64,000 nucleotides of DNA from Arenicola marina (lineage: Eukaryota; Annelida; Polychaeta; Arenicolidae). A program made the translations under genes and the position numbers. Location: contig OZ025256.1 in NCBI GenBank assembly GCA_964019135.1, forward strand, positions 40,272,035 through 40,336,034. Reading direction: 5' to 3'. Positions 61,101-64,000 of this stretch are shown here, one piece after another. Under the pieces are notes generated by a model. That model was not told the DNA's origin, did no database searches, and saw nothing but the letters and a program-made list of their open reading frames with translations. Positions within the stretch are counted from its first letter, which is position 1. The number at the start of each line of letters is the position of its first letter.

Positions 61101-64000
61101 TATCCCGCCATCAGGTGCTGCCATCAGTGTATCAGACCCGCCGTTCCCTCTATCCCGCCATCAGGTGCTGCCATCAGTGTATCAGACCCGCCGTTCCCTC
61201 TCTCCCGCCATCAGGTGCTGCCATCAGTGTATCAGACCCGCCGTTCTCTCTATCCCGCCATCAGGTGCTGCCATCAGTGTATCAGACCCGCCGTTCCCTC
61301 TCTCCCGCCATCAGGTGCTGCCATCAGTGTATCAGACCCGCCGTTCCCTTTCTCCCGCCATCAGGTGCTGCCGTCAATGTACAGACCCGCCGTTCTCTCT
61401 ATCCCGCCATCAGGTGCTGCCATCAGTGTATCAGACCCGCCGTTCTCTCTCTCCCGCCATCAGGTGCTGCCATCAGTGTATCAGACCCGCCGTTCCCTCT
61501 CTCCCGCCATCAGGTGCTGCCATCAGTGTATCAGACCCGCCGTTCCTTTTCTCCCGCCATCAGGTGCTGCCATCAGTGTATCAGACCCGCCGTTCTCTCT
61601 CTCCCGCCATCATGTGCTGCCATCAGTGTATCAGACCCGCCGTTCCCTCTCTCCCGCCATCATGTGCTGCCATCAGTGTATCAGACCCGCCGTACCCTCT
61701 CTCCCGCCATCAGGTGCTGCCATCAGTGTATCAGACCCGCCGTTCCCTCTCTCCCGCCATCAGGTGCTGCCATCAGTGTATCAGACCCGCCGTTCCCTCT
61801 CTCCCGCCATCAGGTGCTGCCATCAGTGTATCAGACCCGCCGTTCTCTCGCTCCCGCCATCAGGTGCTGCCATCAGTGTATCAGACCCGCCGTTCCCTCT
61901 CTCCCGCCATCAGGTGCTGCCATCAGTGTATCAGACCCGCCGTTCCCTCTCTCCCGCCATCAGGTGCTGCCATCAGTGTATCAGACCCGCCGTTCCCTTT
62001 CTCCCGCCATCAGGTGCTGCCATCAGTGTATCAGACCCGCCGTTCCCCCTCTCCCGCCATCAGGTGCTGCCATCAGTGTATCAGACCCGCCTGTTCCCTC
62101 TCTCCCGCCATCAGGTGCTGCCATCAGTGTATCAGACCCGCCGTTCCCTCTCTCCCGCCATCAGGTGCTGCCATCAGTGTATCAGACCCGCCGTTCTCTC
62201 TCTCCCGCCATCAGGTGCTGCCATCAGTGTATCAGACCCGCCGTTCTCTCTATCCCGCCATCAGGTGCTGCCATCAGTGTATCAGACCCGCCGTTCCCTC
62301 TCTACCGCCATCAGGTGCTGCCATCAGTGTATCAGACCCGCCGTTCCCTCTCTCCCGCCATCAGGTGCTGCCATCAGTGTATCAGACCCGCCGTTCCCTC
62401 TCTCCCGCCATCAGGTGCTGCCATCAGTGTATCAGACCCGCCGTTCCCTCTCTCCCGCCATCAGGTGCTGCCATCAGTGTATCAGACCCGCCGTTCCCTC
62501 TCTCCCGCCATCAGGTACTGCCATCAGTGTATCAGACCCGCCGTTCCCTCTCTCCCGCCATCAGGTGCTGCCATCAGTGTATCAGACCCGCCGTTCCCTC
62601 TCTCCCGCCATCAGGTGCTGCCATCAGTGTATCAGACCCGCCGTTCCCTCTTTCCCGCCACAGGTGCTGCCATCAGTGTATCAGACCCGCCGTTCCCTCT
62701 CTCCCGCCATCAGGTACTGCCATCAGTGTATCAGACCCGTCGCTCCCTTTCTCCCGCCATCAGGTGCTGCCATCAGTGTATCAGACCCGCCGTTCTCTCT
62801 ATCCCGCCATCAGGTGCTGCCATCAGTGTATCAGACCCGCCGTTCCCTCTCTCCCGCCATCAGGTACTGCCATCAGTGTATCAGACCCGCCGTTCACTCT
62901 CTCCCGCCATCAGGTGCTGCCGTCAATGTACAGACCCGCCGTTCTCTCTATCCCGCCATCAGGTGCTGCCATCAGTGTATCAGACCCGCCGTTCCCTCTC
63001 TCCCGCCATCAGGTGCTGCCATCAGTGTATCAGACCCGCCGTTCTCTCTATCCCGCCATCAGGTGCTGCCATCAGTGTATCAGACCCGCCGTTCCCTCTC
63101 TCCCGCCATCAGGTGCTGCCATCAGTGTATCAGACCCGCCGTTCTCTCTCTCCCGCCATCAGGTGCTGCCATCAGTGTATCAGACCCGCCGTTCTCTCTA
63201 TCCCGCCATCAGGTGCTGCCATCAGTGTATCAGACCCGCCGTTCCCTCTCTACCGCCATCAGGTGCTGCCATCAGTGTATCAGACCCGCCGTTCCCTCTC
63301 TCCCGCCATCAGGTGCTGCCATCAGTGTATCAGACCCGCCGTTCCCTCTCTCCCGCCATCAGGTGCTGCCATCAGTGTATCAGACCCGCCGTTCCCTCTC
63401 TCCCGCCATCAGGTGCTGCCATCAGTGTATCAGACCCGCCGTTCCCTCTCTCCCGCCATCAGGTACTGCCATCAGTGTATCAGACCCGCCGTTCCCTCTC
63501 TCCCGCCATCAGGTGCTGCCATCAGTGTATCAGACCCGCCGTTCCCTCTCTCCCGCCATCAGGTGCTGCCATCAGTGTATCAGACCCGCCGTTCCCTCTT
63601 TCCCGCCACAGGTGCTGCCATCAGTGTATCAGACCCGCCGTTCCCTCTCTCCCGCCATCAGGTACTGCCATCAGTGTATCAGACCCGTCGCTCCCTTTCT
63701 CCCGCCATCAGGTGCTGCCATCAGTGTATCAGACCCGCCGTTCTCTCTATCCCGCCATCAGGTGCTGCCATCAGTGTATCAGACCCGCCGTTCCCTCTCT
63801 CCCGCCATCAGGTACTGCCATCAGTGTATCAGACCCGCCGTTCACTCTCTCCCGCCATCAGGTGCTGCCGTCAATGTACAGACCCGCCGTTCTCTCTATC
63901 CCGCCATCAGGTGCTGCCATCAGTGTATCAGACCCGCCGTTCCCTCTCTCCCGCCATCAGGTGCTGCCATCAGTGTATCAGACCCGCCGTTCTCTCTATC
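34118..64000. repeat. Array B: 50-bp satellite, about 598 units, cut by the right window edge
   Basis: Each unit contains CCGCCATCAGGTGCTGCCAT, then CAGTGTATCAGACCCGCCG and TTCCCTCTCT. The first unit (34118) is degenerate; after that most units differ from consensus by 0-3 bases. Recurrent variants mark larger blocks: TTCTCTCTATC, CGCTCCCTTTC, CCGGCATC, CATGTGCTG, CCGTCAATGTACAG (49 bp), TTCCCTCTCCCG (48 bp) and CAGCCCCCGCCG (51 bp). The consensus has no stop trinucleotide in any + phase and three TGA in the complementary strand. The + strand is C-rich (21 C, 10 G per unit), opposite to array A. The array continues beyond the window. Confidence 0.98.

Noticed and set aside
34118-64000. Array B as a CRISPR array
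   Set aside because: The 50-bp units are continuous with no unique spacers, the DNA is eukaryotic in character and no cas gene is present; it is a satellite.

Overview
The window is gene-poor eukaryotic DNA dominated by tandem repeats. There is no convincing protein gene, no operon-like gene packing and no rRNA. Several features suggest an invertebrate animal, probably marine: TATA-bearing and tRNA-like dispersed repeats, short inverted-repeat elements ending in CAGGGGCGGATCC-type termini, long G homopolymers, (TA)n tracts and very abundant minisatellites. A lancelet-like or other deuterostome/lophotrochozoan genome would fit, but the species cannot be fixed from the sequence. The repeat density suggests a heterochromatic, subtelomeric or pericentromeric setting; no telomeric TTAGGG array is present.

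Layout. 1-1,612 holds three successive minisatellites (26, 27 and 32 bp). 1,613-5,905 is mostly single-copy DNA carrying a TATA-containing dispersed repeat, a 143-bp inverted-repeat element and a weak tRNA-like SINE remnant. 5,906-11,439 is a three-copy tandem duplication of a 1.7-2.0 kb monomer, interrupted by a 200-N assembly gap. 11,440-14,770 carries a large imperfect hairpin, a 375-bp composite inverted-repeat element, a 49-bp repeat and a G-rich block. 14,777-16,279 is a 30-bp minisatellite of about 50 copies. 16,286-21,540 is mostly single-copy with a second copy of the TATA-bearing repeat, a palindromic element, one promoter-like motif cluster, a GATTAC-type array and a short unrecognised protein-like stretch. 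21,541-22,910 is a 189-bp satellite.

The right two thirds of the window is two giant arrays with exactly the same 50-bp period but unrelated sequence. Array A (23,333-32,766, about 189 units) is virtually C-free on the + strand and is built from paired 25-bp half-units. It passes into a 16-bp/105-bp hierarchical array (32,767-33,385). After 0.7 kb of spacer, partly AT-rich, array B (34,118 to the window end, about 598 units) has the opposite strand bias and contains nested higher-order repeats of about 0.95-2.05 kb plus a block copied at an offset of 6,547 bp.

The very long reading frames here (up to about 2,000 codons on the minus strand of array A, and stop-free + frames across array B) follow from repeat units that lack stop trinucleotides. 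They are not evidence of genes. The most interesting content is the repeat architecture itself: two adjacent 50-bp macro-arrays, their dimeric and higher-order structure, the strand-composition switch between them, and the tRNA-like sequence abutting array A.
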